From: Comamonas sp. GB3 AK4-5
GTDB lineage: Bacteria; Pseudomonadota; Gammaproteobacteria; Burkholderiales; Burkholderiaceae_C
NCBI RefSeq assembly: GCF_041320665.1
Contig: NZ_CP166730.1
Span: 4,216,001-4,280,000 of the forward strand
DNA length: 64,000 nucleotides
Reading direction: 5' to 3'
A model generated the notes under the pieces. That model saw only the letters and a list, made by a program, of their open reading frames with translations. It was not told the origin of the DNA and ran no database searches. Both the position numbers and the translations under genes were made by a program. This document shows positions 8,891 to 17,195 of the stretch, in pieces (the first letter of the stretch is position 1; every line of letters begins with the position of its first letter).

Positions 8891-8898
8891 ACATCTCA

Positions 8899-9150
8899 GG
8901 CCCACGCGTCAGCGTGGTATCGGTGAGCGGGTGGAGTTCATATCACGCAGTGATGTGAACGCAGACCAAAAGACGGATAAAGCAGCAGTACTATGCGCTG
9001 CTGCCGGGCTGTAAGCCCGCTGCGCGAAAGCGCAGTTTCCGTACACGGGCGGAGTTCATATCGCTTGCGATGTGAACGCAGACCAAAAGAACCGATAAAG
9101 CTGCATCACTGCTTGCTGCAACTGATCTGAAGCAATTCACTTCAGACACC
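8899..9150 (+). ncRNA. Candidate structured RNA with a tandem repeat, downstream of metK
   Basis: The gap after metK holds a chain of perfect hairpins. CCACGC/GCGTGG is at 8902-8917. An 11-bp stem A1 is at 8936-8946/8950-8960. GCAGCAG/CTGCTGC is at 8982-9004 and CGGGCT/AGCCCG at 9005-9019. CTGCGC-GAAA-GCGCAG is at 9020-9035. Stem A2 is at 9054-9064/9067-9077 and TCTGAAG/CTTCAGA at 9126-9146. A1 and A2, with the GCAGACCAAAAGA..GATAAAGC tail after each, form a direct repeat. Between the copies one stem pair changes from A-T to G-C on both sides, so pairing is preserved. A terminator follows directly. It could be a 3' UTR element of metK, a separate small RNA, or a leader of cstA. Confidence 0.55.
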
Positions 9151-9156
9151 TTACCC

Positions 9157-9189
9157 AAAGCCACCCGGCCCCTGCCCGGTGGCTTTTTT
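9157..9189 (+). terminator. Rho-independent terminator after the metK 3' element
   Basis: AAAGCCACC (9157-9165) pairs with GGTGGCTTT (9178-9186), followed by a run of T to 9189. This is a standard intrinsic terminator closing the metK transcript together with its structured 3' region. Confidence 0.9.
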
Positions 9190-9262
9190 CATGGCAAAAC
9201 GCCGACCCGGCAGCTAGCTGACCTCTGACTGACGACCTGCCTCCATAAGCCAGCAAAACCAA

Positions 9263-9346
9263 GGGTTAACCCCTGGCAAATCCCCAACAACGCAGCATGA
9301 ATGCCCTGCTGCCTCCCTACACTGCGGCTCTGGGTGCAAGCACCCA
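9263..9346 (+). promoter_or_regulatory. cstA upstream region with two perfect inverted repeats
   Basis: GGGTTAACCC at 9263-9272 is a perfect 10-base palindrome and could be an operator half or full site. TGGGTG-CAAG-CACCCA at 9331-9346 is a 6-bp hairpin about 38 bases before the cstA start. I see no confident promoter. CstA genes are commonly induced by starvation or by pyruvate, but nothing here identifies the regulator. Confidence 0.3.
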
Positions 9347-9383
9347 CCTCACCCAATTAACTTCATATATCAAAGGGTTCATC

Positions 9384-11462
9384 ATGCAGCAGCAAGGGAA
9401 GAGCTGGCTGAACCACGTTGGCTGGATTGTCCTGGCCATTGTGGGCGCCGGTTGCCTGGGCGTCGTCGCATTGCGGCGCGGGGAAGCCATCAATGCCATC
9501 TGGTTGGTCGCCGCAGCGGTCAGCCTCTATCTGGTGGCCTATCGTTACTACAGCCTGTTCATCGCCAACAAGGTGATGGGGCTGGATCCACGCCGTGCCA
9601 CTCCCGCCGTTTTGAACAACGACGGTCTGGACTATGTGCCCACCAACAAGCACATTCTGTTCGGCCACCACTTTGCCGCCATTGCAGGTGCCGGCCCGTT
9701 GGTGGGCCCGGTGCTGGCAGCGCAAATGGGCTATCTGCCCGGCACGCTGTGGCTGATTGCCGGGGTGGTGCTGGCGGGGGCGGTGCAGGACTTCATGGTC
9801 TTGTTCATCTCCACGCGCCGCAACGGCCGCTCCCTGGGCGAGCTGGTGCGCGAAGAAATGGGCCAGGTGCCCGGCACCATCGCCCTGTTCGGCACCTACA
9901 TGATCATGATCATCATCCTGGCGGTGCTGGCCCTGATCGTGGTGAAGGCGCTGGCCGAAAGCCCCTGGGGCATGTTCACGGTGATGGCCACCATTCCCAT
10001 CGCCCTGTTCATGGGCGTGTACATGCGCTACATCCGCCCGGGCCGCATCGGAGAAATCTCCGTCATCGGCCTGGTGCTGCTGATGCTGTCCATCTGGGCC
10101 GGTGGCAAGGTCGCGGCCGACCCGGCCTGGGGCCCGGCCTTCACCTTCACCGGTGTGCAAATCACCTGGATGCTGATCGGCTACGGCGCCGTGGCTTCCA
10201 TGCTGCCCGTGTGGCTGCTGCTGGCACCGCGTGACTACCTGTCCACCTTCCTCAAAATCGGCACCATCATCGGTCTGGCCCTGGGCATTTTGTTTGTCGC
10301 CCCCCAGTTCAAGATGCCGGCGCTGACCCAGTTTGTCGACGGTACAGGCCCGGTGTGGAAGGGCAGCATGTTTCCCTTTCTGTTCATCACCATCGCCTGC
10401 GGCGCGGTCTCGGGCTTTCACGCCCTGATCTCGTCCGGCACCACGCCCAAGCTGCTGGACAACGAGGTCAACGCCCGCTACATCGGCTACGGCGGCATGC
10501 TGATGGAATCTTTTGTGGCCATCATGGCCATGGTCGCCGCCTGCGTGATCGAGCCCGGTGTTTACTTTGCAATGAACAGCCCAGCCGCTCTGGTGGGCAG
10601 CGATGCCCAGAGCGTGGCCACGGCCGTCAGCGGCTGGGGCTTTCACATCACAGCTGACCAGTTGAACCAAGTTGCCAAGGACGTGGGCGAGCACACCATT
10701 TTGGCCCGCGCAGGCGGCGCACCCACGCTGGCTGTGGGCATTGCCTTCATCCTGCACCAGGTGCTGCCAGGCGAAAACACCATGGCCTTCTGGTACCACT
10801 TCGCCATTTTGTTTGAGGCGCTGTTCATCCTCACGGCCGTGGACGCTGGCACCCGTGCCGGCCGCTTCATGCTGCAGGACCTGCTGGGCAACTTCGTCCC
10901 CGCGCTGAAGAAGACCGACTCCTGGGTGGCCAATGCCGTGGGCACCGGTGGCTGCGTGGCCATGTGGGGCTGGCTGCTCTACCAGGGCGTGGTCGATCCG
11001 CTGGGTGGCGTGAACACGCTGTGGCCGCTGTTCGGCATCTCCAACCAGATGCTGGCTGCCATTGCGCTGATGCTGGGCACCGTGGTGCTGATCAAGATGA
11101 AGCGCGCCCGCTACGCCTGGGTCACCGCGCTACCTGCCACCTGGCTGCTGCTGTGCACCACGGCCGCCGGCCTGATCAAGCTGCTCGATCCCAACCCGGC
11201 CGTGGGCTTTACCAGCCTGGGCCTGAAGTACAGCGACGCCATCGCCTCCGGCCAAATCCTGGCACCGGCCAAGAGCATGGAGCAGATGAAGGCCATTGCC
11301 TTCAATGCCTACACCAATGCCACGCTGACCGCCATCTTCCTGGTGGTGGTCTTCAGCGTGCTGTGCTATGCCATCAAGGTGGGCCGGCAAGCCCATAGAC
11401 AGACCGAGCGCAGCGACCGCGAAACCCCGTTCCAGCCCATGCCCTCGGGCTCGGGTGTTTGA
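9384..11462 (+). CDS. cstA: Carbon starvation protein CstA, peptide/pyruvate transporter family
   Basis: A 692-residue polytopic membrane protein closely matching E. coli CstA from memory. Shared stretches include [44 protein letters not shown] and [16 protein letters not shown]. CstA proteins import peptides and/or pyruvate, usually under carbon limitation. I chose MQQQGKSW at 9384 because it aligns with the known short cytoplasmic N-terminus. A start at 9297 would add 29 residues with no family counterpart. The next gene, of the YbdD family, starts 20 bases after the stop and is its usual partner. Confidence 0.93.
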   Translation: MQQQGKSWLNHVGWIVLAIVGAGCLGVVALRRGEAINAIWLVAAAVSLYLVAYRYYSLFIANKVMGLDPRRATPAVLNNDGLDYVPTNKHILFGHHFAAIAGAGPLVGPVLAAQMGYLPGTLWLIAGVVLAGAVQDFMVLFISTRRNGRSLGELVREEMGQVPGTIALFGTYMIMIIILAVLALIVVKALAESPWGMFTVMATIPIALFMGVYMRYIRPGRIGEISVIGLVLLMLSIWAGGKVAADPAWGPAFTFTGVQITWMLIGYGAVASMLPVWLLLAPRDYLSTFLKIGTIIGLALGILFVAPQFKMPALTQFVDGTGPVWKGSMFPFLFITIACGAVSGFHALISSGTTPKLLDNEVNARYIGYGGMLMESFVAIMAMVAACVIEPGVYFAMNSPAALVGSDAQSVATAVSGWGFHITADQLNQVAKDVGEHTILARAGGAPTLAVGIAFILHQVLPGENTMAFWYHFAILFEALFILTAVDAGTRAGRFMLQDLLGNFVPALKKTDSWVANAVGTGGCVAMWGWLLYQGVVDPLGGVNTLWPLFGISNQMLAAIALMLGTVVLIKMKRARYAWVTALPATWLLLCTTAAGLIKLLDPNPAVGFTSLGLKYSDAIASGQILAPAKSMEQMKAIAFNAYTNATLTAIFLVVVFSVLCYAIKVGRQAHRQTERSDRETPFQPMPSGSGV

Positions 11463-11482
11463 CACCCAAGAAAGGACACACC

Positions 11483-11686
11483 ATGCTCAAAAAACTGCAG
11501 CAAGCCGGCAGCTACCTCGGCCAGGCCGCCCGCATGATGGTGGGCATGCCCGACTACGGCACCTATGTGCGCCATATGGAGCAAACCCACCCGGGCCAGC
11601 CCTATATGAGCTATGAGGAGTTCTTCAAGGAACGCCTCAACGCCCGCTACGGCGGCGGCGCTGGTCGCCCGGTGCGCTGCTGCTGA
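11483..11686 (+). CDS. YbdD/YjiX family small protein (DUF466)
   Basis: A 67-residue soluble protein beginning [18 protein letters not shown] and containing [12 protein letters not shown] and [12 protein letters not shown], the conserved core of the YbdD/YjiX family. Members are encoded directly after cstA-type transporters and are thought to be needed for transport activity. The ATG at 11483 follows AAAGGA at about 7 bases, and spacing to cstA is 20 bases, so they form one operon. The two C-terminal Cys residues (RCC) are also seen in relatives. Confidence 0.88.
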   Translation: MLKKLQQAGSYLGQAARMMVGMPDYGTYVRHMEQTHPGQPYMSYEEFFKERLNARYGGGAGRPVRCC

Positions 11687-11703
11687 GGCTGTGCGCTTTA
11701 ACG

Positions 11704-11731
11704 AAAAAGCATGCCTCGGCATGCTTTTTTT
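11704..11731 (+). terminator. Rho-independent terminator of the cstA operon
   Basis: AAAAAGCATGC (11704-11714) pairs with GCATGCTTTTT (from 11719), followed by a T run to 11731. The A tract on the other side makes it potentially bidirectional, so it may also stop nrtR transcription coming from the right. Confidence 0.92.
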
Positions 11732-11838
11732 ACGTCCAGAGAATCTGGAGTTGCAGCGGGAGCGGGCCTGCGCAACCCCGCAGGCGCTGACCCCACCCCA
11801 CAAGGCCCATATAAAGCACTCACCCCATCCAAAAGCAA

Positions 11839-12519
11839 TTACAAACCGCGAACGCTGAGGGCCAGCTCCTGCCGATAAGGAGCCCGCACGCGGTAAAGCT
11901 GGGCAGGCCTGTGCGCGCCACCACTTTGCATGGCACCCGGCACGGCCTCCAGCAGCGCCATCTCGTCCATCTTGCGGCGAAAGCTCACCTTGTTCAGCGG
12001 CTCACCCAACAAATGCTCATACACCTGCTGCAGCTGCGGCAGCGTGAAGCTGGGCCCGCACAAATGCACCGGCAGCGAGGAGTACTGGCTTTTGTTGCGC
12101 ACCCGCTGCAGCGCAGCGTCGACGATGGCGCGGTGGTCAAAAGGCAGCGTGCCCAGTGCCTCCACCGGCACCAGCTGCACATCGGCGCACTGCGGCACCT
12201 GCTCCCAAGGCAGTAGCGCGCAATAGGCAATGGCCACCGACCAGCCTCGCGGGTCACGCGCCGGGCCGCTGAAAGTGGCCAGCTGCTCCAGATAGGCGCC
12301 GGTGATGCCCAATTTGTCTTTCAGCACGCGCAGGGCACTGGCCTTGGCATCGGCGTCTTCATCGGCATGCACATAGCCACCTGGCAAGGCCCATACGCCC
12401 TGAAACGGCGGCTGGGCACGGCGCAGCAGCAACAGCTGCAACGCACCATCACGCAGCGTGAGCACCACCGTGTCCACGCTGACCAGCACCGCAGGAAAGC
12501 CACCATCAGTTTGATTCAT
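11839..12519 (-). CDS. nrtR: NrtR-type NAD metabolism regulator (Nudix domain plus winged helix)
   Basis: A 226-residue protein with an N-terminal Nudix-like domain (about 1-145) and a C-terminal winged-helix region (about 150-220; LNKVSFRRKMDEMALLEAV is the likely recognition part). The Nudix box starts GGYVHADED, but where REUXEEXGU is expected it reads LRVLKDKLG. The catalytic Glu pair is therefore missing, as expected for an ADP-ribose-sensing regulator rather than a hydrolase. NrtR proteins repress NAD salvage genes. The gene diverges from pncA-pncB-nadE-nadM, exactly such a set. Confidence in role comes mostly from this context. Confidence 0.88.
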   Translation of the reverse strand: MNQTDGGFPAVLVSVDTVVLTLRDGALQLLLLRRAQPPFQGVWALPGGYVHADEDADAKASALRVLKDKLGITGAYLEQLATFSGPARDPRGWSVAIAYCALLPWEQVPQCADVQLVPVEALGTLPFDHRAIVDAALQRVRNKSQYSSLPVHLCGPSFTLPQLQQVYEHLLGEPLNKVSFRRKMDEMALLEAVPGAMQSGGAHRPAQLYRVRAPYRQELALSVRGL

Positions 12520-12632
12520 TTTTTTACCAAGTCAACTTTCTCAGCCACACAGTATGCCTACATCTCGCGAATTTCCTTGTGCTACTGGATCTGTCTTGAT
12601 TGCTGCCCCATGCCATACATATCCAGCACAGT

Positions 12633-12735
12633 CTATGAGACTGGCGCAACCCAAGCCAGTGGCAGCCAGCAAGGGCCGCCCCGCAGCAAAGGCTGTCGTC
12701 CCCTGGGGGAAGCCGCAAAGCGGCTCAGGGGGGAG
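12633..12735 (-). repeat. Dispersed hairpin repeat R, copy 1
   Basis: On the minus strand it begins CCCCCTGAGCCGC, has an AGCCGC-TTT-GCGGCT stem and the GGGGCGGCCCTTGC core, and ends near GCGCCAGT. It lies between nrtR and pncA. It is the only full copy in the window that does not directly follow a stop codon in the sense direction. Confidence 0.75.
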
Positions 12736-12743
12736 TCAGCCAC

Positions 12744-12776
12744 TTAGTTGCAATATTGAATTAACTAGACTACACT
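12744..12776 (+). promoter_or_regulatory. Probable pncA promoter with overlapping palindrome (candidate NrtR operator)
   Basis: TTGCAA (12748-12753), a 17-base spacer and TACACT (12771-12776) form a reasonable promoter. Inverted arms TAGTT (12745-12749) and AACTA (12763-12767) overlap it, with an inner CAATATTG palindrome (12750-12757). That is the right place for a repressor of pncA-pncB-nadE-nadM. Assigning it to NrtR is inference from gene context; I cannot confirm the motif. Confidence 0.4.
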
Positions 12777-12800
12777 GCCCTCCAACACAGGAGGAATGAC

Positions 12801-13646
12801 ATGGCACACCGCACCCAGCTGCTGATCATCGACCCGCAAAACGACTTCTGCGATTTGCCCCGCGCCTGGTGGCCGGCCGCCCTTCCTGGCCAGGCCGATT
12901 CCAGCGGCCCCGCCCTGCCCGTCACCGGTGCCCATGCCGATATGCAGCGCCTGGCGGCCTGGATTCAGCGCCATGGCAGCAAGCTGGAGGGCATCACCCT
13001 CACGCTGGACTCCCACCAGGCCTATGACCTGGCCCACCCGGCCTTCTGGCAGCAGCGCGATGGCAGCGCCGTGGCGCCCTTCACCACGATTGCCGCAGCC
13101 CAGGTACGCAACGGCGACTTCGCCCCGCGCGACGCCAGCGCCCTGGCCCGTGTGCTGCAGTATCTGGATACGCTGGAGGCCGAAGGCCGCTACCAGCTGA
13201 TGGTCTGGCCGCTGCACTGCGAGATCGGCAGCTGGGGCCATGGCGTGCATGCCGATGTGCTGGCCGCCTGCCGCCGCTGGCAGGCCACGCAGCACCGCGC
13301 CGTCCACCATGTGTTCAAGGGCATGAACCCCTGGACCGAGCACTACAGCGCCATCCGCGCCGAAGTGCCCGACCCGCAAGACCCAGAGACCGGGCTGAAC
13401 CAAGCCTTGCTCACCCGATTGGCGGACTGTGAACAGTTGGTGATTGCCGGCGAGGCCAGCAGCCACTGCGTGCGTGCCACCACCGAGCACATCGTGCAGC
13501 ACAGCGGCATGGCGCCCGATCGACTGGTGCTGCTCACCGACTGCATGAGCCCGGTGAGCGGCTTCGAGGCAGCCCATGCGGCTTTCCTGCAGCAGATGGC
13601 AAACCTGGGTGTACGCTGCACCAGCAGCACGCACTTCGATTTATAA
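12801..13646 (+). CDS. pncA: Nicotinamidase, isochorismatase-like cysteine hydrolase
   Basis: A 281-residue cysteine hydrolase expected to deamidate nicotinamide to nicotinate. The catalytic triad is visible as Asp11 (IIDPQNDFCD), Lys173 (HHVFKGMNP) and Cys223 (ASSHCVRAT). His residues near 72 (LDSHQAYD) may help bind metal. The protein is longer than the roughly 210-residue E. coli PncA, with inserted segments around 25-45 and 180-200. AGGAGG sits 6 bases before the ATG. It opens the NAD salvage run and is divergent from nrtR. Confidence 0.9.
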   Translation: MAHRTQLLIIDPQNDFCDLPRAWWPAALPGQADSSGPALPVTGAHADMQRLAAWIQRHGSKLEGITLTLDSHQAYDLAHPAFWQQRDGSAVAPFTTIAAAQVRNGDFAPRDASALARVLQYLDTLEAEGRYQLMVWPLHCEIGSWGHGVHADVLAACRRWQATQHRAVHHVFKGMNPWTEHYSAIRAEVPDPQDPETGLNQALLTRLADCEQLVIAGEASSHCVRATTEHIVQHSGMAPDRLVLLTDCMSPVSGFEAAHAAFLQQMANLGVRCTSSTHFDL

Positions 13647-13712
13647 GCAACAAGCCACAAACGCAATCTGCATCTGCACCAGCAGCTCCTTTTTTCATAG
13701 AGACATCGGTAT

Positions 13713-14903
13713 ATGGCCCCCATCATCACCAGCCTGCTCGACACAGACCTCTACAAGTTCACCATGTGGCAGGCCATGCTGCACCGCAACCCGCAGACCG
13801 CCGCCCACTACCGCTTTGCCTGCCGCAACGCCACGGCCTTTCCACTGGCCGAGCTGGCGGCCGAGGTACAGGCCGAGATCGACCAGTTGTGCAGCCTGCG
13901 CTTTACCAAGGATGAGCTCGATTACGTGGCCAGCCTGCGCTATATCAAGAGCGACTTCATCGACTTTCTGCGCCTGTTCCAGTACCAGCGCGACTTCATC
14001 ACCGTCAAGGGCCAGGCCGACGGCAGCCTGTCCATCGAAGCCGACGGCCCCCAGGTGCATGTGATGGGCTTTGAGATTCCCGTCCTCTGCATCGTCAACG
14101 AGCTGTACTTCCGCCGCCTGCAGCAACCCGGCACGCTGGATGAAGGCCGAAAGCGCCTGCAGGCCAAGATCGCGCAGCTGCGTGCCATCAAGAGTGGCCC
14201 CACGCTGGCCCACCCCTTCGAGGTCTCGGACTTCGGCCTGCGCAGGCGCTTTTCCGGTCCCTGGCAGCGCGAGGTGGTGACCACGCTGGCACGTGAGGTG
14301 CCGCAGTGGTTCAAGGGCACCTCCAGCGTGCTGCTGGCGCGTGACCTGGACATCTCCCCCATTGGCACCATGGCCCATGAGTACATGCAGAGCTACCAGT
14401 CCCAGGGCGTGCGCCTGCGCGATTTTCAAAAGGCCGCGCTGGAAGACTGGGTGCAGGAATACCGCGGCGACCTGGGCATTGCGCTCACCGACACCGTGGG
14501 CATGAACGCCTTTCTGGCCGACTTTGACCTGTACTTTGCCAAGCTGTTTGATGGCCTGCGCCATGACTCGGGCGACCCCTTTGAATGGGGCGAAAAAGCC
14601 CTGGCGCATTACCGCCAGCTGCGCATCAACACCCACAGCAAGCGCCTGGTGTTCTCCGACGGCCTGGACCTGGAACGCGCCCTGGCCCTGTGGCGCCACT
14701 TTGGCCCGCATATCCAGCTGGGCTTTGGCATTGGCACCAATCTCACCAACGACCTGAGCCTGACGCCGTTGAACATTGTGATGAAGCTCACCCACGCCAA
14801 CGGCCAGCCGGTGGCCAAGATTTCGGATACCCCCGGCAAGACCTTGTGCGAGGACGAGACTTACTTGGCTTACCTGCGCCAGGTGTTTCATATAGAAGCT
14901 TGA
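13713..14903 (+). CDS. pncB: Nicotinate phosphoribosyltransferase
   Basis: A 396-residue NAPRTase that turns nicotinate and PRPP into nicotinate mononucleotide. The N-terminus [18 protein letters not shown] is a family signature. [23 protein letters not shown] and GTMAHEY (with the phosphorylated His position) follow, then [11 protein letters not shown] and [10 protein letters not shown] in the PRPP-binding part. It acts directly after nicotinamidase. Copy 2 of repeat R begins 4 bases after its stop. Confidence 0.97.
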   Translation: MAPIITSLLDTDLYKFTMWQAMLHRNPQTAAHYRFACRNATAFPLAELAAEVQAEIDQLCSLRFTKDELDYVASLRYIKSDFIDFLRLFQYQRDFITVKGQADGSLSIEADGPQVHVMGFEIPVLCIVNELYFRRLQQPGTLDEGRKRLQAKIAQLRAIKSGPTLAHPFEVSDFGLRRRFSGPWQREVVTTLAREVPQWFKGTSSVLLARDLDISPIGTMAHEYMQSYQSQGVRLRDFQKAALEDWVQEYRGDLGIALTDTVGMNAFLADFDLYFAKLFDGLRHDSGDPFEWGEKALAHYRQLRINTHSKRLVFSDGLDLERALALWRHFGPHIQLGFGIGTNLTNDLSLTPLNIVMKLTHANGQPVAKISDTPGKTLCEDETYLAYLRQVFHIEA

Positions 14904-14906
14904 ACA

Positions 14907-15033
14907 CCCCCCTGAGTCGCTGCGCGCCTTCCCCCCGCTCTTCGCGAGCTGCGCTCGCGGGCAGGGGGACGACAGCCTCGCTGCGGGGCGGCCCTTGCTC
15001 GCTGTCCCTGACATTGAGCCGCGCTCAGTTTTA
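14907..15033 (+). repeat. Dispersed hairpin repeat R, copy 2
   Basis: Starts CCCCCTGAGTCGC 4 bases after the pncB stop. It has a long variable C-run/G-run hairpin, the stem GACAGC...GCTGTC around the GGGGCGGCCCTTGC core, and ends at CAGTTTTATGC. Sense orientation relative to pncB. Confidence 0.85.
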
Positions 15034-15069
15034 TGCGGCTCTACACACTGCACTTTTGAGGAGGCTTTT

Positions 15070-16776
15070 ATGCTGCGCATCACCCTGGCCCAACTGAATA
15101 TGACGGTGGGCGACATTGCCGGCAATACTGCCAAGATGGAGGCCGCCGCGCGCCAGGCCCATGAGGCTCAGGCCAACCTGGTGGTGTTTTCCGAGCTCTC
15201 GCTGTGCGGCTACTACCCCGAGGACATGCTGGACGAGCCCGCTTTCTTGCAGCGCTGCGAGCGCGGCCTGCAGGAGCTGCTGGCGACCACCCGCCAATGG
15301 CCCTCGCTGTACTGGGTGGTGGGTGCGCCCACCGCCGCACAAGGGCCGGGCAAGCGCTTGCACAACAGTCTGCTGGTGCTGCAGAACGGCCAAGTACGGC
15401 TGCAGTACGACAAGCAGCTGCTGCCCACCTACAACATCTTTGACGAGCGCCGCCATTTCGAGCCCGGCCGCGACGTGGCCAAGGTGCTGCGCATAGGCGA
15501 TGCCCAGGTGGGTTTTCTGATCTGCGAGGACGGCTGGAACGACAGCGGCACCGACTATGCCGTCAACCCCTTCGAGCGCATGGCCGACGCTGCACCCGAT
15601 GTGGTGGTCAGCATCAATGCCAGCCCCTCCAACATCGGCAGGCGCGAGCAGCGCCACCAGGTCTTCAGCGCTGCGGCCCGTCGCCATGGCCTGCCCATTG
15701 TGTATGTGAACCAGGTGGGTGGTCAGGACCAGGTCGTGTTCGACGGCGCCTCCTTCGCCGTGGAGCCCATGGCCGGCGTGGTGTTCGAGGCCGAGCGCTT
15801 TAGCGAACAGGTCGTCACCCTGCAGCTGGCACGCGGCTGCTTTGCCCAGGGCGACGGCAGCGAGCCCGAGCCGGTGGCAGCGCAAGGCCTGTCCACCATG
15901 GCGTTCTACCGCGCGCAAATCCAGCTGGGCCTGCGCGACTACGCCCGGCGCTGCGGTTTCACCCGCGCCGTGGTGGGCTGCAGCGGCGGCATAGACAGCG
16001 CCCTGACCCTGGCCCTGGCCGCCGAGGCCCTGGGCCCGGACAACGTCACCGCCATCACCATGCCTTCGCGCATTTCCAGCAGCGGCTCGGTGGATGACTC
16101 CATCGCCCTGTGCCAGCAGCTGGGAGTTGCACTGATCCAGCACCCCATTGCGGCCCAGGTGGATGCCTATGTCCAGCAGTTCCAGGCCAGCTTTGGCCAG
16201 CCCCTTTCAGGCCTGGCGCTGGAAAACCTGCAGGCCCGCGTGCGCGGCACGGTGCTGATGGAGTACTCCAACAGCTACGGCCATTTGCTGCTGACCACGG
16301 GCAACAAGTCCGAGCTGTCGGTGGGCTACTGCACGCTGTATGGCGACACCAATGGCGGCCTGGGCCTGCTGGGCGATCTGTACAAGACCGAGGTCTTCGA
16401 GCTGTGCCGCCACCTCAACCAGGCCAACGGACGCGAGCTGATTCCCCAGACCATCATTGACAAACCACCTTCGGCCGAGCTGGCCCCGGGCCAGACCGAC
16501 CAGGACAGCCTGCCGCCCTACCCGCTGCTGGATGCCATGCTCAAGCTGCTGATCGAGGGCGAGCGCCTGTCCGATGCCGAATACCAGGCCGCCCAGGAGA
16601 CGGTGAACATGCTGCAGCTCACCCCTGAGGGCCGTGCCATGGTGAGCAAGGTGCGCCGCCTGCTGCATGGCAGCGAGTACAAGCGCCACCAGACGCCCCC
16701 CGTCATCCGCCTGCGCCCGCGCGCCTTTGGCAGCGGCCGGCAGATGCCCATCGCTGCGAGCTATGCATGGGATTGA
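15070..16776 (+). CDS. nadE: Glutamine-dependent NAD+ synthetase
   Basis: A 568-residue two-domain enzyme. The N-terminal nitrilase-like glutaminase carries Glu42 (SELSLCGYYP), Lys115 (YDKQLLPTYN) and Cys152 (LICEDGWND), which release ammonia. The C-terminal NAD synthase domain has the ATP pyrophosphatase loop SGGIDSALT near residue 305, and LLTTGNKSELSVGY. It amidates nicotinate adenine dinucleotide to NAD. The start at 15070 follows a strong GAGGAGG; an ATG-less extension upstream runs into repeat R and is not coding. The linker and length match the family. Confidence 0.97.
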   Translation: MLRITLAQLNMTVGDIAGNTAKMEAAARQAHEAQANLVVFSELSLCGYYPEDMLDEPAFLQRCERGLQELLATTRQWPSLYWVVGAPTAAQGPGKRLHNSLLVLQNGQVRLQYDKQLLPTYNIFDERRHFEPGRDVAKVLRIGDAQVGFLICEDGWNDSGTDYAVNPFERMADAAPDVVVSINASPSNIGRREQRHQVFSAAARRHGLPIVYVNQVGGQDQVVFDGASFAVEPMAGVVFEAERFSEQVVTLQLARGCFAQGDGSEPEPVAAQGLSTMAFYRAQIQLGLRDYARRCGFTRAVVGCSGGIDSALTLALAAEALGPDNVTAITMPSRISSSGSVDDSIALCQQLGVALIQHPIAAQVDAYVQQFQASFGQPLSGLALENLQARVRGTVLMEYSNSYGHLLLTTGNKSELSVGYCTLYGDTNGGLGLLGDLYKTEVFELCRHLNQANGRELIPQTIIDKPPSAELAPGQTDQDSLPPYPLLDAMLKLLIEGERLSDAEYQAAQETVNMLQLTPEGRAMVSKVRRLLHGSEYKRHQTPPVIRLRPRAFGSGRQMPIAASYAWD

Positions 16777-16780
16777 GACG

Positions 16781-16885
16781 CTCCCCCCTGAGTCGCCTAC
16801 GGCGCCTTCCCCCCCAGGGGGACGGCACCAGCGCGGCGGGGCGGCCCTTGCGCGGTGCCCTGGCATGGGCAGCGCCAGTTTTATG
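16781..16885 (+). repeat. Dispersed hairpin repeat R, copy 3
   Basis: CCCCCTGAGTCGCC follows the nadE stop by a few bases. The C-run/G-run hairpin is collapsed to CCCCCCCAGGGGG. The third stem is GGCACC...GGTGCC around the conserved core, ending AGCGCCAGTTTTATGC. Sense to nadE. Confidence 0.85.
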
Positions 16886-16924
16886 CGCTGCGCCCTGGCG
16901 AAAGGAGCCAGCCATGCGACAGGG

Positions 16925-17048
16925 GTCGTTTGCACCATGCCTTGGGTGTTGCCCCTTCCCCCGCCGGGGGAAGGTTGGGATGGGGGCTTGACCCCGGTAC
17001 GACTCCCTCGCCCCTATGGGGAGAGGGTCGGGGTGAGGGGCTTCCCGG
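16925..17048 (+). repeat. Dispersed GC-rich repeat S, copy 1
   Basis: CCTTGGGTGTTGCCCCTTCC, then a CCCCCGCCGGGGG palindrome, GTTGGGATGGGGG, and a second hairpin (CTCGCCCC...GGGGAGAGGG) ending GGGGTGAGGGG. It matches the block at 27829-27945 closely and in part the one at 34208. All three occur just after a copy of repeat R. With R it fills the 419-base gap between nadE and nadM; nothing else is visible there. Confidence 0.75.
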
Positions 17049-17195
17049 CATGGCAGCACGCCCATGGCCCATCGTCTTCTCTACCAAATTCGCAGCAGCC
17101 TATGCTTGTGTAGACTGCTTGCAAGCCCAAAAACACTGATATCGCACAAACGCTCCGTCGCCATCGGCCACGGGCGCTGCACCAGGAGACCGTAT

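Noticed and set aside
8899..9150. The tandem hairpins after metK as a tRNA or rRNA fragment
   Set aside because: No cloverleaf, no TTCRANY T-loop and no CCA end; the hairpins are separate and simple.
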